DNA of 50,960 bases from an uncultured Bacteroidota bacterium (GTDB lineage: Bacteria; Bacteroidota; Bacteroidia; JABEUT01). Position numbers and translations under genes: made by a program. The notes beneath the pieces are model-generated. The model saw only the letters and a program-made list of their open reading frames with translations, was not told where the DNA came from and made no database searches. This document shows positions 26,611 through 35,901 of the stretch, in pieces (within the stretch, counting starts at the first letter, position 1; each line of letters begins with the position of its first letter). The DNA lies in assembly GCA_903863935.1 (NCBI GenBank), contig CAIPDV010000030.1, positions 1 through 50,960 of the forward strand, read 5' to 3'.

Positions 26611-27990
26611 TTATTTTGTCTCAATAGGTAGTATAACCGTAACCGTAGTATATTCATTTACTCTGCTGTCTATCCTCACTTCTCCCTTGTGGAGTTCAAT
26701 TATTTTTTGAGTTAAAGCAAGGCCAAGGCCATTACCGGGGAATGATTTTGCATTAGAGCCACGGTAAAACGGACGAATGATATTTTTCATTTCAGCGGGT
26801 GGAATCCCAATTCCTTTATCAGAAAATGAAATAATTATTTCATTGTTTTTTGATTCCAGGTTAACAATTACAGTTTTATCTTCGGAATATTTACAGCTAT
26901 TATTCATAATATTTACAAAAGATGTGCGCAACAGGTCATTACCCTGAATAACCAGTTTGCTGGAATCTTCCGGAATATTACTGTAGTTTTCTATCACCTT
27001 ATAATCGGGATGCTGATTTTGGAGGTCACTTTTAGCAAGCCAGAGCATTTCATCAATACGGATTGATTTTAGTTTCAATGATCCGGGTTGCATATTAGCC
27101 TCTGTAAGCTCTAATAAACCATTCATCATAACACGAAGGTTTTTTATATCTTCTAAAAGTGAACCGAGTGTTTTTTTATATTCTTCCGGGGTACGTTCGC
27201 TCATCATAGCCACTTCTATCTGAACCATCATCACCCCCAACGGTGTTCTTAATTCGTGCGATGCATTTGAAATAAAATCCCGTTTCATTTCAAAGGATTC
27301 TTCCAGTCGTTGAAGCATATCATTGAATTTGGTTGCAAGCCTGTCAATTTCATCTTTGCTTTTCCCAACCGGAAGCCTTAAATCGAGATTTGAGTCGGTA
27401 ATTTCCTCTACAAGGTCAATAATGTAATTAATTGGTGCAAGTAAATGTATTGGATAAAAATAGGCAGTAATAAAGGTTACAAGGATTGAAACTGTGCAAC
27501 AGAAAAAGATAACCCAGGCTAAAAAATACAATTTGTCGTATCCTGTCTGGTCGAATCCGGAAACATAAATAAAATAGTGGTCCGTTTTACCTGCATAATA
27601 TTCCCAAGCCGTTTGAATTTTATTCTGTTGGAATCGAAGTTCTTTATTAGCTAATATTTTAATAATTGTGTCTTTTGATAATATTGGAGCAGCTAATTCA
27701 TTGGGAAAACGATACACTTCTTTACCGGTATCGTCATAAATTGCAAGTAATATAACAGAACTAAAAGGACTGATGCGACTTTTATCGAGAATGCGCAGAA
27801 GGTTAGTATCAACCTCTTTTACATCTTTAGAGAAAAGTTTTCCTTCAGATAATGCTCTTGATTTAATTACCGAAAAGAATCTGTCTTCCCTGTCTTTAGA
27901 TGATATAAAGAAAATAGAGTTTGAAAATACTACAAGTATTATTGTAACGATGAGTGAAAAACGTACGGTAAGCCTTGTCCTAATTTGCAT
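26611..27990 (-). CDS. Sensor histidine kinase
   Basis: This 459-residue class I kinase has TM1 at about residues 11-29, an extracytoplasmic sensor of about 120 residues, TM2 at about 154-178, a HAMP linker, a HisKA domain with FISNASHELRTPLG (His245 as phosphoacceptor) and an ATPase domain with N-box NIMNNSCKYS, DKGIGIPP and GNGLGLALT. It overlaps the upstream response regulator gene by 11 bases, so they are one transcript and a cognate pair. The sensor region gives no ligand clue. Confidence 0.95.
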   Translation of the reverse strand: MQIRTRLTVRFSLIVTIILVVFSNSIFFISSKDREDRFFSVIKSRALSEGKLFSKDVKEVDTNLLRILDKSRISPFSSVILLAIYDDTGKEVYRFPNELAAPILSKDTIIKILANKELRFQQNKIQTAWEYYAGKTDHYFIYVSGFDQTGYDKLYFLAWVIFFCCTVSILVTFITAYFYPIHLLAPINYIIDLVEEITDSNLDLRLPVGKSKDEIDRLATKFNDMLQRLEESFEMKRDFISNASHELRTPLGVMMVQIEVAMMSERTPEEYKKTLGSLLEDIKNLRVMMNGLLELTEANMQPGSLKLKSIRIDEMLWLAKSDLQNQHPDYKVIENYSNIPEDSSKLVIQGNDLLRTSFVNIMNNSCKYSEDKTVIVNLESKNNEIIISFSDKGIGIPPAEMKNIIRPFYRGSNAKSFPGNGLGLALTQKIIELHKGEVRIDSRVNEYTTVTVILPIETK

Positions 27991-28681
27991 CGCTAACCTC
28001 TTTTAGAATGTAGCCCATTCCAACATAGGTATGTATAAGTTTAGGATAAGCGGGCAGGTCAATTTTTTTTCTGAGAAAATTAATGTAAACATCAATAACA
28101 TTGGTGCCCGTATCAAAACTTATTCCCCAAATTTTTTCCAGGAGCTCGTGCCTGCTTATAACTTTGTTTTTATGCAGTGCAAGGTATTGCAGCAGATTAA
28201 ATTCTTTTGCTGTCAATTCAATTTTTAAATTGGCTCGTTTAACTTCTTTTGAATCGGTATTTATTTCCAGGTTCCCTACCTTGATGATGTGTGATTCTTC
28301 TGCTATTGTTGGTTCTGAACGTATCAACACAGATTTAAGCCTTGCTAAAAGCTCACTGAAATCAAATGGTTTTACCAGGTAGTCATCGGTTCCGGTATCA
28401 AATCCTGCCAGTTTGTCTTCAATTTTGTTATGAGCCGAAAGCATCAATATTGGTTGCTTTGGCTTATTCTGACGTATTATTCGGCAAACCTCATATCCGT
28501 TTAATTTCGGCAGACTTATATCCAGCACAATTGCACTATAATTATTTTCAAGTGCCATTTCGGCACCCATTCTTCCATCTGAGGCTATATCAATGAGATA
28601 ATCATTTTCCTCAAGGCCCATTTTAACATAAACCGCCATTTTAGGCTCATCCTCTACTACTAATATATTGTGCTTTGTCAT
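27980..28681 (-). CDS. OmpR-family response regulator
   Basis: This 233-residue regulator has a receiver domain with acidic pocket VVEDEP (Asp11), phosphoacceptor Asp54 in IVLDISLPKLNGYE and conserved Lys103 in DDYLVKPFDF. A C-terminal winged-helix DNA-binding domain contains ELTAKEFNLLQYLALHKNKV, then VIDVYINFLRKKID. It stands first in the operon with the kinase and overlaps it. The target genes cannot be told from this window. Confidence 0.95.
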   Translation of the reverse strand: MTKHNILVVEDEPKMAVYVKMGLEENDYLIDIASDGRMGAEMALENNYSAIVLDISLPKLNGYEVCRIIRQNKPKQPILMLSAHNKIEDKLAGFDTGTDDYLVKPFDFSELLARLKSVLIRSEPTIAEESHIIKVGNLEINTDSKEVKRANLKIELTAKEFNLLQYLALHKNKVISRHELLEKIWGISFDTGTNVIDVYINFLRKKIDLPAYPKLIHTYVGMGYILKEVSDAN

Positions 28682-28704
28682 ACTGCAAATGTCACTATTT
28701 TATC

Positions 28705-28712
28705 CAAATATA
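28705..28712 (-). promoter_or_regulatory. -7 element for the two-component operon
   Basis: On the minus strand this is TATATTTG, a full TAnnTTTG match, 23 bases before the ATG at 28681. Confidence 0.45.
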
Positions 28713-28915
28713 CTCAAATTAGACTTCATTTAATGTTATTTTAATCTTTAGCGCACAGACTCAGAATAATATTGCATCGGATGCTGGATTTTAGTTCATT
28801 TAGAGATAGAGTAGAGTTTATAACTAGATTTATAAAATTTCCGGCATCCATTTTTTAATTGTCGTCTCAATTTTGCTCTTCGTTTCCGGAAGAAGTTGAA
28901 ATTCATATAAATAGT

Positions 28916-28923
28916 TATATTTG
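28916..28923 (+). promoter_or_regulatory. -7 element for the gene at 28944
   Basis: TATATTTG matches TAnnTTTG, 20 bases before the ATG at 28944. A TTG at 28896-28898, 17 bases upstream, could be the -33 box. The last base of the element is also the first base of an in-frame GTG, which argues against that GTG being the start. Confidence 0.5.
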
Positions 28924-28943
28924 TGGGGTTGATTCAACGCTGT

Positions 28944-29792
28944 ATGAGCCGTATTCTTGTTTTTTTTATTTTATTCATTTTTTCCCAAGCAAAGGCACAG
29001 GATACAATCGTTCTAAAGACGGGCGAAAAGATACTGGCAAAACACATTCATATTGGAACCAAACTACATTTTAGGGATTATACAATTAACCGCGGAAAGC
29101 GCGATTCAATTGACAAGGACAAGGTAGATTATGTAATTCATAAATCGGGCTGGAGAATACCAATGATTCCTCCATCTTGGTATTCACCAATTATCATTAT
29201 TCCGGGAATTGGAATGAGTGGCATTACCATGCAGTTTCATAATTATTTTAAAGATGAAGGAGCTAATATTATTACCCTATTCACTCCCGTATATAATTTA
29301 AGTGTTGATTATGGCGTTAATCAATTGTTTAGTGTAGGAGTTACCTCGGCATGGCAATACCTTAAAATTAATCCATCCATAAGTCACACATATACATACT
29401 ACGCTGCCTATGCATTAACTCAATTACCCAACGGATCTTTAGTGTATGCGGGTATTGATCCCAGAAGCATTACCATAACAGCTCCAAATTTCAACGCGGT
29501 AGAAACACTCACCAGGCTGAACATTGGCTGTAGATTGCTCTATCACATCCGAAACGATGATGTTAAGGATTTTTATATTGGTGCAGGAGCCGGATTTTCT
29601 TTCTGGAGTGATAAAAGTTCGCCAACAGGGTATTCTTCGCTTAATGGAAGTGTGCTTCCGAGTATTCATGCGATAATTGGTGAACGTAAGGATGTTAACA
29701 ATTTTTTCGGGTTCGAGATAGAGGGCGGAATTGGGACACCCTATTTTGCAAATGCCGGCATTTACTTTAAAATGAATACAAGGAAGAAATAG
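28944..29792 (+). CDS. Predicted outer-membrane beta-barrel protein, function unknown
   Basis: From the ATG at 28944 the product is 282 residues. It has a signal peptide (VFFILFIFSQAKAQ), a short beta-rich N-terminal region (DTIVLKTGEKILAKHIHIG) and alternating hydrophobic/polar strands with many Tyr and Gly, ending in Tyr-Phe-Lys-Met-Asn-rich sequence. That suggests a small outer-membrane barrel, inferred from pattern only. It lies alone between the divergent two-component operon and rpsO. A GTG seven codons upstream is rejected because of the promoter. Confidence 0.7.
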   Translation: MSRILVFFILFIFSQAKAQDTIVLKTGEKILAKHIHIGTKLHFRDYTINRGKRDSIDKDKVDYVIHKSGWRIPMIPPSWYSPIIIIPGIGMSGITMQFHNYFKDEGANIITLFTPVYNLSVDYGVNQLFSVGVTSAWQYLKINPSISHTYTYYAAYALTQLPNGSLVYAGIDPRSITITAPNFNAVETLTRLNIGCRLLYHIRNDDVKDFYIGAGAGFSFWSDKSSPTGYSSLNGSVLPSIHAIIGERKDVNNFFGFEIEGGIGTPYFANAGIYFKMNTRKK

Positions 29793-29801
29793 GGATTTGA
29801 G

Positions 29802-29828
29802 ATTTTCGGAGTCTCGAAACATTTTTTT
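29802..29828 (+). terminator. Weak hairpin plus T-run before rpsO
   Basis: A short imperfect stem (GAGA pairing with TCTC around 29803-29817) is followed by CGAAACA and seven T residues. It could end the upstream transcript just ahead of the rpsO promoter. The stem is short, so this is tentative. Confidence 0.3.
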
Positions 29829-29830
29829 CC

Positions 29831-29838
29831 TACCTTTG
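29831..29838 (+). promoter_or_regulatory. -7 element for rpsO
   Basis: TACCTTTG matches TAnnTTTG, 27 bases before the rpsO ATG at 29866. Confidence 0.55.
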
Positions 29839-29865
29839 CGCCCAATTATAAAAAATACAAGAAGA

Positions 29866-30135
29866 ATGTACTTAACAAAAGAAGCTAAAAAGCAGATATT
29901 CCGTGAACACGGAGGCGCTGAAACCGCAACTGGAACCTCTGAGTCTCAGATTGCTCTCTTTACTGTCCGTATCAATTTCCTTACCAAGCACCTCAAAGAA
30001 CATGCCAAAGATTTGGGTACAAAAAGATCGCTGGTAAATTTGGTAGGCAAACGTAAAGCTCTGTTAGAATACCTCAAAGCCAAAGATATTGCTCGTTACA
30101 GGGCACTTATCAAGAAGCTGGATATCCGCAGGTAG
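29866..30135 (+). CDS. rpsO: 30S ribosomal protein S15
   Basis: This 89-residue protein matches S15 throughout: TKEAKKQIFREHGG, TGTSESQIALFTVRINFLT, HLKEHAKDLGTKRSL and the C-terminal ALIKKLDIRR. It binds 16S rRNA early in assembly of the 30S platform. The frame extends upstream, but S15 begins at the ATG at 29866 (MYLTKE). The order rpsO-pnp, conserved in many bacteria, is kept, and the 127-base gap between them contains inverted repeats. Confidence 0.98.
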   Translation: MYLTKEAKKQIFREHGGAETATGTSESQIALFTVRINFLTKHLKEHAKDLGTKRSLVNLVGKRKALLEYLKAKDIARYRALIKKLDIRR

Positions 30136-30238
30136 TTCATAAAGTTTATAAAGGAAAAAGTTTATAAAGTCGGACTCATTCTTGACTTTATTTGACTTTA
30201 CCCATTATGAACATATCGAACTTTTACCTTTATGAACT
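30134..30238 (+). promoter_or_regulatory. Inverted-repeat region in the rpsO-pnp leader
   Basis: Nested AT-rich inverted repeats fill the gap: AGTTCATAAAG at 30134-30144 is complementary to CTTTATGAACT at 30228-30238, and ATAAAGTC at 30164-30171 to GACTTTAT at 30184-30191. The pnp leader could fold into a long stem. In E. coli the rpsO-pnp leader hairpin is cut by RNase III and mediates PNPase autoregulation; an analogous role here is only a guess. Confidence 0.45.
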
Positions 30239-30262
30239 TTACAAACTTTTAACTCATTTCAA

Positions 30263-32497
30263 ATGAATATAAAAAACATTAAAATCGCTCTTCCGGGAGA
30301 GGGAGACCGGTCTATTACTATAGAAACAGGTAAGTTAGCCAAACAAGCAGACGGAAGCGTAGTGGTGCGCATGGGCGACACCATGTTACTTGCTACCGTA
30401 GTATCTAATAAAGACGCTAAAGAAGGTATGGATTACCTTCCTTTATCGGTTGATTATCAAGAAAAATTTGCATCCTCAGGTCGTATTCCCGGAGGATTCT
30501 TCAAACGCGAAGCCCGTCCTTCGGAATATGAAATTTTAATTTCCCGTCTTATAGACAGGTCGTTACGTCCATTATTTCCGGATGATTACCATGCAGAAAT
30601 ACAAGTATTGGTATACTTAATCTCTGCCGATGGCAAGGTTATGCCCGATTCACTTGCCGGATTAGCAGCTTCAGCCGCAATAGCAGTTTCCGATATTCCG
30701 TTTAACGGGCCAATATCTGAAGTGCGTGTTGCTAAAATTGACGGTAAATTTGTAGTTAACCCAACCTTTGAAGAAGTAGAAAAAGCTACTATAGATATTA
30801 TTGTTGCCGGAACCCAGCATGACTTAAATATGGTGGAAGGCAAAATGAGCGAATGCAGCGAAGCCGAAATGATTGAAGCTTTGAAACTGGCTCATGACGT
30901 TATTAAAGACCATTGCAAAGCCCAGTTAGAATTGGCTGCTATGGTTGGAGCAACTGAAAAGCGCGAATACTCTCACGAAACCAACGATGAGTTTTTGAAA
31001 GAAAACATGCGCAAGCATTGCTACGAAAAGTTTTATGCAATTGCACACGAAGCTACTCCAAACAAAAGCTTACGCGGAGACAAGTTTGAAGCCGTTCGCG
31101 ATGAGTTTAAACTGACTCTTTCAGAAGAAGACAGAGAAGCAAAAGCAGGAATGATGAAACGTTACTTTTTCGAAATAGAAAAAGATGCCGTTCGCGATTG
31201 TATGTTGAATGAAAAGCACCGCCTCGATGGCCGTAAGGGCGACGAAATCCGTGCTATATGGAGTGAAGTAGGATATTTGCCAATGGCACATGGTTCTGCT
31301 ATCTTCACACGTGGCGAAACCCAATCACTCACCACCGTTACCCTCGGCAGCAAATTAGATGCCCAGTTGATTGACGGAGCTGTAATTGACGGAACAAACA
31401 ACTTCATGTTGCATTATAACTTCCCTCCATTCTCAACCGGCGAAGCGAAGATGATGCGCGGTACCGGTCGTCGTGAAATTGGGCACGGTAACCTGGCATT
31501 GCGTGCATTGAAAGGTGTTATGCCAAAAGAAAACCCGTATACCATACGTATTGTATCAGATATTTTAGAATCGAATGGTTCATCATCTATGGCAACTGTT
31601 TGCGCAGGATGTTTGGCTCTTATGGACGCAGGTATTCAAATTACCAAACCCGTTGCAGGTATTGCTATGGGATTAATTCAAGACCCTAAAACTAAAAAGT
31701 TTGCTATCCTTTCCGATATTCTTGGAGATGAAGATCACCTCGGTGATATGGACTTTAAAGTTACCGGAACCAAAGACGGCATCACCGCTTGCCAAATGGA
31801 TATTAAGATCGATGGCCTCTCCTACGAGATGCTTTCACAAGCATTGGATCAGGCTCGTAACGGACGCCTCCACATACTTGGCGAAATGGCTAAAACATTG
31901 GCCGGCCCTAATGCCGATTACAAACCACACGCTCCTAGAATAATCCAGTTGAAGATTCCTAAGGATATGATTGGTGCAGTAATAGGTCCTGGTGGTAAGG
32001 TGATACAAGGCATACAAGCCGACACCGGAGCCACTATTGTTATTGAAGAAAAAGACGGAATGGGTTATGTGGATATTTCCTCACCGAACAAAGAAGCTAT
32101 TGACGCCGCTTTAGCAAGGATTAAAGGAATTACCACTGTTCCTGAACCGGGCACAGAATACGAAGGAAAAGTAAAGAGCATTGTTGAATTCGGCGCATTT
32201 GTTGAATTCCTGCCTGGTCGTGAAGGACTACTCCATATATCTGAAGTAGACTGGAAACGCCTCGACAGCATGCAAGGCATATTTAACGAAGGTGACACTG
32301 TACGTGTGAAACTATTGGCTGTTGACCAAAAGACAGGCAAGTTCCGTTTATCACGCAAGGTGCTTTTGCCTCGCCCTGAAGGAATGCCAGAGCCTACCGA
32401 AGAAGAAAGTAACGGTGGCGGCGGTTTCCGCTCAGGTGGAGGTGACAGACGCGGCGGTGGCGACAGACGTCATGGTGGCGGAGGACACAGACGCTAG
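30263..32497 (+). CDS. pnp: Polyribonucleotide nucleotidyltransferase (PNPase)
   Basis: This 744-residue phosphorolytic 3'-5' exoribonuclease has two RNase PH domains (first with [20 protein letters not shown]; second with [13 protein letters not shown] and [17 protein letters not shown]), a KH domain with [17 protein letters not shown] and an S1 domain with [20 protein letters not shown]. The C-terminus has an unusual Gly/Arg/Asp tail (about residues 717-744, [20 protein letters not shown]), probably disordered and RNA-binding. It ends before a strong intrinsic terminator. Confidence 0.98.
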   Translation: MNIKNIKIALPGEGDRSITIETGKLAKQADGSVVVRMGDTMLLATVVSNKDAKEGMDYLPLSVDYQEKFASSGRIPGGFFKREARPSEYEILISRLIDRSLRPLFPDDYHAEIQVLVYLISADGKVMPDSLAGLAASAAIAVSDIPFNGPISEVRVAKIDGKFVVNPTFEEVEKATIDIIVAGTQHDLNMVEGKMSECSEAEMIEALKLAHDVIKDHCKAQLELAAMVGATEKREYSHETNDEFLKENMRKHCYEKFYAIAHEATPNKSLRGDKFEAVRDEFKLTLSEEDREAKAGMMKRYFFEIEKDAVRDCMLNEKHRLDGRKGDEIRAIWSEVGYLPMAHGSAIFTRGETQSLTTVTLGSKLDAQLIDGAVIDGTNNFMLHYNFPPFSTGEAKMMRGTGRREIGHGNLALRALKGVMPKENPYTIRIVSDILESNGSSSMATVCAGCLALMDAGIQITKPVAGIAMGLIQDPKTKKFAILSDILGDEDHLGDMDFKVTGTKDGITACQMDIKIDGLSYEMLSQALDQARNGRLHILGEMAKTLAGPNADYKPHAPRIIQLKIPKDMIGAVIGPGGKVIQGIQADTGATIVIEEKDGMGYVDISSPNKEAIDAALARIKGITTVPEPGTEYEGKVKSIVEFGAFVEFLPGREGLLHISEVDWKRLDSMQGIFNEGDTVRVKLLAVDQKTGKFRLSRKVLLPRPEGMPEPTEEESNGGGGFRSGGGDRRGGGDRRHGGGGHRR

Positions 32498-32521
32498 TCG
32501 CTCAATTAGTAATTATAAATT

Positions 32522-32547
32522 AACCCTTCTTCGGAAGGGTTTTTTTT
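32522..32547 (+). terminator. pnp intrinsic terminator
   Basis: A perfect 8-bp stem, AACCCTTC/GAAGGGTT, closes a TTCG tetraloop (UUCG in RNA) at 32522-32541 and runs into a continuous T tract ending at 32547. It lies 25 bases after the pnp stop. Confidence 0.9.
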
Positions 32548-32554
32548 GCATTCA

Positions 32555-32577
32555 CGTCATTGCGAGGCTCGGCGAAG
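32555..32577 (+). repeat. Dispersed 23-bp repeat, copy 1
   Basis: The sequence CGTCATTGCGAGGCTCGGCG plus AAG recurs exactly, inverted, at 35080-35102. CGTCATTGCGAG-type ends belong to dispersed palindromic repeats seen in many genomes. This copy appears to be a single half-element just after the pnp terminator. Confidence 0.75.
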
Positions 32578-32708
32578 TAAAAGCTATAACCCATACTTAA
32601 ATAAACCCGTGATACTTGTAACCTTTATACCCCGTTCTGTAATGCTTTAAAGCCGGGATAAAGGCAATTTTGCATCCTATAATTTATTAATCCTTAAAAC
32701 CTTATTTT

Positions 32709-33056
32709 ATGAAAATTACAAAAACATTAATGATAGCAGCCGGACTGGCTATTGGTGGATTGAATGTTTCCGCCCAAACTATGGATCCTGAACAAACAGC
32801 CCAAAAAGAAACTGCCGAAATAAAATCGAAAGTAACAGGAATTACTGCTAACGAGGAAAGCCAGATATTAGCAATTGAAAAGGATCACGCAATAAGCATA
32901 AGAGATGCCAAAAGCACTGTTGCAGATAAAGAAGCTCAGAAAAAACAATGCAAACAGTTATGCGAAAGCAGAGATACAAAAATTAAAGCCATCCTTACAG
33001 CCGACCAATACAAGCAATATCTGAAAGTAGAAAAATCTGAAAAGAAAAAAGTCTAA
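32709..33056 (+). CDS. Small periplasmic helical protein
   Basis: The 115-residue product has a signal peptide (LMIAAGLAIGGLNVSAQ) and an all-helical Lys/Glu-rich mature part with two Cys (KKQCKQLCESRD). The final LTADQYKQYL resembles the LTxxQ motif of Spy/CpxP-like periplasmic chaperones, but the protein is short and has one such motif. Bacteroidota carry many such small proteins of unknown function. The region between the two inverted 23-bp repeats starts just upstream. Confidence 0.75.
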   Translation: MKITKTLMIAAGLAIGGLNVSAQTMDPEQTAQKETAEIKSKVTGITANEESQILAIEKDHAISIRDAKSTVADKEAQKKQCKQLCESRDTKIKAILTADQYKQYLKVEKSEKKKV

Positions 33057-33082
33057 CCCCTCTCTTTCCGGTATAGCACGGG

Positions 33083-35014
33083 TTGTCGACTAATACAGTC
33101 AATGACGATTTTATTTTTGGGTTAGGTGTTTTCAACGATTCAATTTGTGTAGGTGGACAAAGCTTTTTTGAGTATAGCTCATCAAGTCATAAGTTTTTAA
33201 AATTAACTCCGCCAAGTTCGCAGATATGGAGTTTTTTTGCGTTGAATAAAGATACGTTATTACTTGGCAGAGATTCAGGAATTGAGATGTTTCAATGGTC
33301 AGAAAAAAAGCTGTTACCTCTCAACATAGGCAACAATGGGCACTCACATCCTGTAGTAGTATATCGTTTTATTCATGGCTCTGACGGCAATATTTGGGCT
33401 GCTGCTCAAAATGGCGTTTATGTTCTTAATACCAAAGGAGCTATTATTGATTATTATGGAAATACGAAGGAAGCAGACCATCAATTACCCTTCTCCGCCG
33501 TTTATGATATTCATGAAGATAGCACCGGTATATTCTGGTTTTGCACAGGAGGACAAGGCTTGTTCCGCTGGAACAAAAATAAAAACGAATTCCGGCAATT
33601 TACTTTTGCCGAAGGGCTTCCGGCTAGCGTAACCTATCGCATTGAGAAAGATAACTCCGGCAACCTCTGGATTAGTACCGATTACGGACTTACATTCCTG
33701 AATCCGCATAATTTTTCTATGATTAATTATGATATGTCAGATGGGCTTTCACAAAATGAATTTAACCGGGAATCTTCGTTTAAGGCTGCCGACGGCAGAT
33801 TATATTTTGGAAGTATTAATGGAGTAAACGCTTTTTATCCCCACGATTTTATAGAAGATACAACCTACCTCAATGTACCTTTGCAAATTATTTCATTTAA
33901 CAAATTTTCAAACAGTAAAAACAAGTTGCTCGATTTAACAACAGAGCTGACAACGAACCCGACTATCAACCTGAATCCTGACGACAGGTTTTTTAATCTG
34001 CAATTCATGCTTCTCGATTACAAAAACGGGAAGAAACGGTATGCCTATAAGATTGACGGCATAGATAAAGACTGGAACAACATTAACGAAAACTCCATTC
34101 GCATAAGCGGGTTGCCCTATGGCGAATTTACGTTGCATATAAAAGGGCGTACCGCCGCAGGAGCTTGGAGCAGAAATGAACTTGTTATACCTATACTAGT
34201 GTATACCCCATATTATCGCAAAGCCTGGTTCATTATTTCGTGCATTCTATTGCTCATCGCAATTATATATTTCATCATTTATTATCGGACAAGAAGATTG
34301 GAAATAGAAAAAACAAGGCTTGAAAAGGTTGTTTCTGAACGGACATTTGATCTTAAACTTTCATTGGATAAGCAACAAGGCTTGCTAAAGGAAAAAGATA
34401 CGTTGCTTAAAGAAATACACCACCGGGTAAAAAATAATCTGCAAGTGATTTCGAATCTTCTTGAAATGCAGAATGTGGGAATTGATGATGCACGGGCTAA
34501 AAGTGTAATTAAGGAAAGCCAGAACAGGGTACGTTCCATTGCACTTATTCACCAAAAACTTTATCAAAACGAAGATATATCTGCAATCGACTTAAATGAC
34601 TTTTCCAATGAATTGTTCAGCCAGGTAATGGGGCTTTTCCGCAAGCCCGGTCTAACTATCAATAAAAACTTTACCATTGGTAAATTGCTTATTGATATTG
34701 ATACCGCAGTTCCGCTGGGGCTAATTTTGAACGAATTATTTACCAACACTTTCAAGTATGCTTTTGCAGGAGATTCAGGATTAATTTCCCTTGGTTTTGA
34801 TGAATTGGGTGAAGGTAACTACCGCCTTACCTATAAGGATAACGGTAAAGGATTGCCTTTAGGGTTTGATATTTACAAAGCCAAGTCGGTAGGTCTGTGG
34901 CTGATTGTGAGCCTAAGCAGGCAATTAGGGGGTGAAGCCTATTATGAATTTGAGAATGGAAGCAAGTTCACTATTACATTTAAAGATACTGCCGCAAGAA
35001 AGAATATTGATTAA
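33083..35014 (+). pseudogene. 5'-truncated propeller-type sensor histidine kinase
   Basis: The 643-codon frame contains part of a two-component-regulator beta-propeller (about residues 1-230: GNIWAAAQNGVYVLN, DSTGIFWFCTGGQGLFRW, DNSGNLWISTDYGLTFL), a Y_Y_Y domain (about 290-370), a transmembrane helix about 375-399, a coiled segment, a HisKA_2 domain (LLKEIHHRVKNNLQVISNLL, His446/His447) and an ATPase domain ending GSKFTITF. Full-length relatives are far longer, with a signal peptide and about 14 blades. Here no leader exists and an in-frame TAG lies only 6 bases before the first usable TTG. This looks like a decayed or rearranged gene, though the remaining frame is intact. Confidence 0.7.
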
Positions 35015-35025
35015 GCGTTCTTGTT

Positions 35026-35102
35026 CGTCATGGCGAAGCCATCTTGCCGCTATATATGCTTGGCGATGGGATAGGGTTGCTTCGCCGAGCCTCGCAATGA
35101 CG
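35026..35102 (+). repeat. Palindromic dispersed element, copy 2
   Basis: The left arm CGTCATGGCGAAGC and right arm GCTTCGCC...ATGACG form an imperfect inverted repeat of about 77 bp. The right end, 35080-35102, is the exact reverse complement of copy 1 at 32555-32577. No transposase is linked. It resembles a REP/MITE-type element. Confidence 0.65.
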
Positions 35103-35852
35103 GTATTATTTATAAATAAATACTTTTTTATATTCGATATATATCTGAATTTGCCAAATAACAGCGGTGTAACAAGAAGGAACAGCGGAAATAACAGCAA
35201 AATAACAGGGGTATAAAAAGGTGCGTAAAAAATTAGTTGCTTGATATTCATCAGGTTAATTTTTGATTTTCTTGTTATTAACAAGCGAAAACAGCAATTT
35301 ATAGCGAAAACGTGTATAATCTTTTTCATTTTTGTTATAAACATCTTCAGCTGGTTTCAACATTGTATGGCTTAATTATGTTGTAAAAGTACAACATGAA
35401 AAAGCGGTTTCTGAAAAAGTCAATGACCGTTCGTTTAATTAGGAATTAATAATTAAGAATTAGGAATGAATAGCCACGCTAGTAGTTGATTCCATTAACG
35501 GGGGAAAGCTAAAGCCTAAACATAAAAAAAATAACTCACCTTATACCATGATAATAAACGGTTTGATGAATTTTAAGTTAATTTAAGAAATAAGGATATG
35601 ACCTATATCAGAAAAGAAAATGCCAAATGTGAGTTGTTGAAAATGGTTTTTGACTTTTTAACTCCATTTTCCCTGCACCTGTTTATGCACATTCAAATCA
35701 GATGCCTTAGTTACTGCCTTCTTTGACACACACATTTCATAAATCATCTTTGAAGCCATTATTTCATACCTGATCATTGAATTTTAAAGTAGAGCAAAAA
35801 TAAAAAAGGATATATGAATACATAAACAAGAAGTTCAATTCGTCAAATGGTA

Positions 35853-35879
35853 ATAACTCATAACTTATAACACATAACT
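35853..35879 (+). repeat. ATAACTCATAACTTATAAC repeat upstream of lolD
   Basis: This is an imperfect copy of the 27-base arms found at the end of the same gene (36548-36574 and 36604-36630). It lies just upstream of the lolD promoter. Confidence 0.6.
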
Positions 35880-35889
35880 GCATTTTGAC

Positions 35890-35897
35890 TACGTTTG
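35890..35897 (+). promoter_or_regulatory. -7 element abutting the lolD start
   Basis: TACGTTTG matches TAnnTTTG with 4 bases between its end and the ATG at 35902, the same geometry as at 610-617. It predicts a leaderless transcript. Confidence 0.45.
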
Positions 35898-35901
35898 TCT
35901 T

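Larger units (their letters stand above)
35015..35901. other. 887-base gap without a supported gene
   Basis: Apart from the palindromic repeat at 35026-35102, the repeat copy at 35853-35879 and the lolD promoter, I see only AT-rich sequence. It includes degenerate short repeats (AACAGCGG at about 35161-35195 and AATTAGGAATTAATAATTAA at about 35438). The longest frames run through repeat sequence and do not look coding. It may contain decayed coding sequence. Confidence 0.6.

Noticed and set aside
28923-28943. GTG start seven codons upstream of the gene at 28944
   Set aside because: It overlaps the last base of the TATATTTG promoter element, so it would not be transcribed properly.
34925-35344. 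139-codon minus-strand frame with a hydrophobic stretch
   Set aside because: It overlaps the kinase 3' end and reads through the palindromic repeat; its hydrophobic part is AT-rich intergenic sequence.
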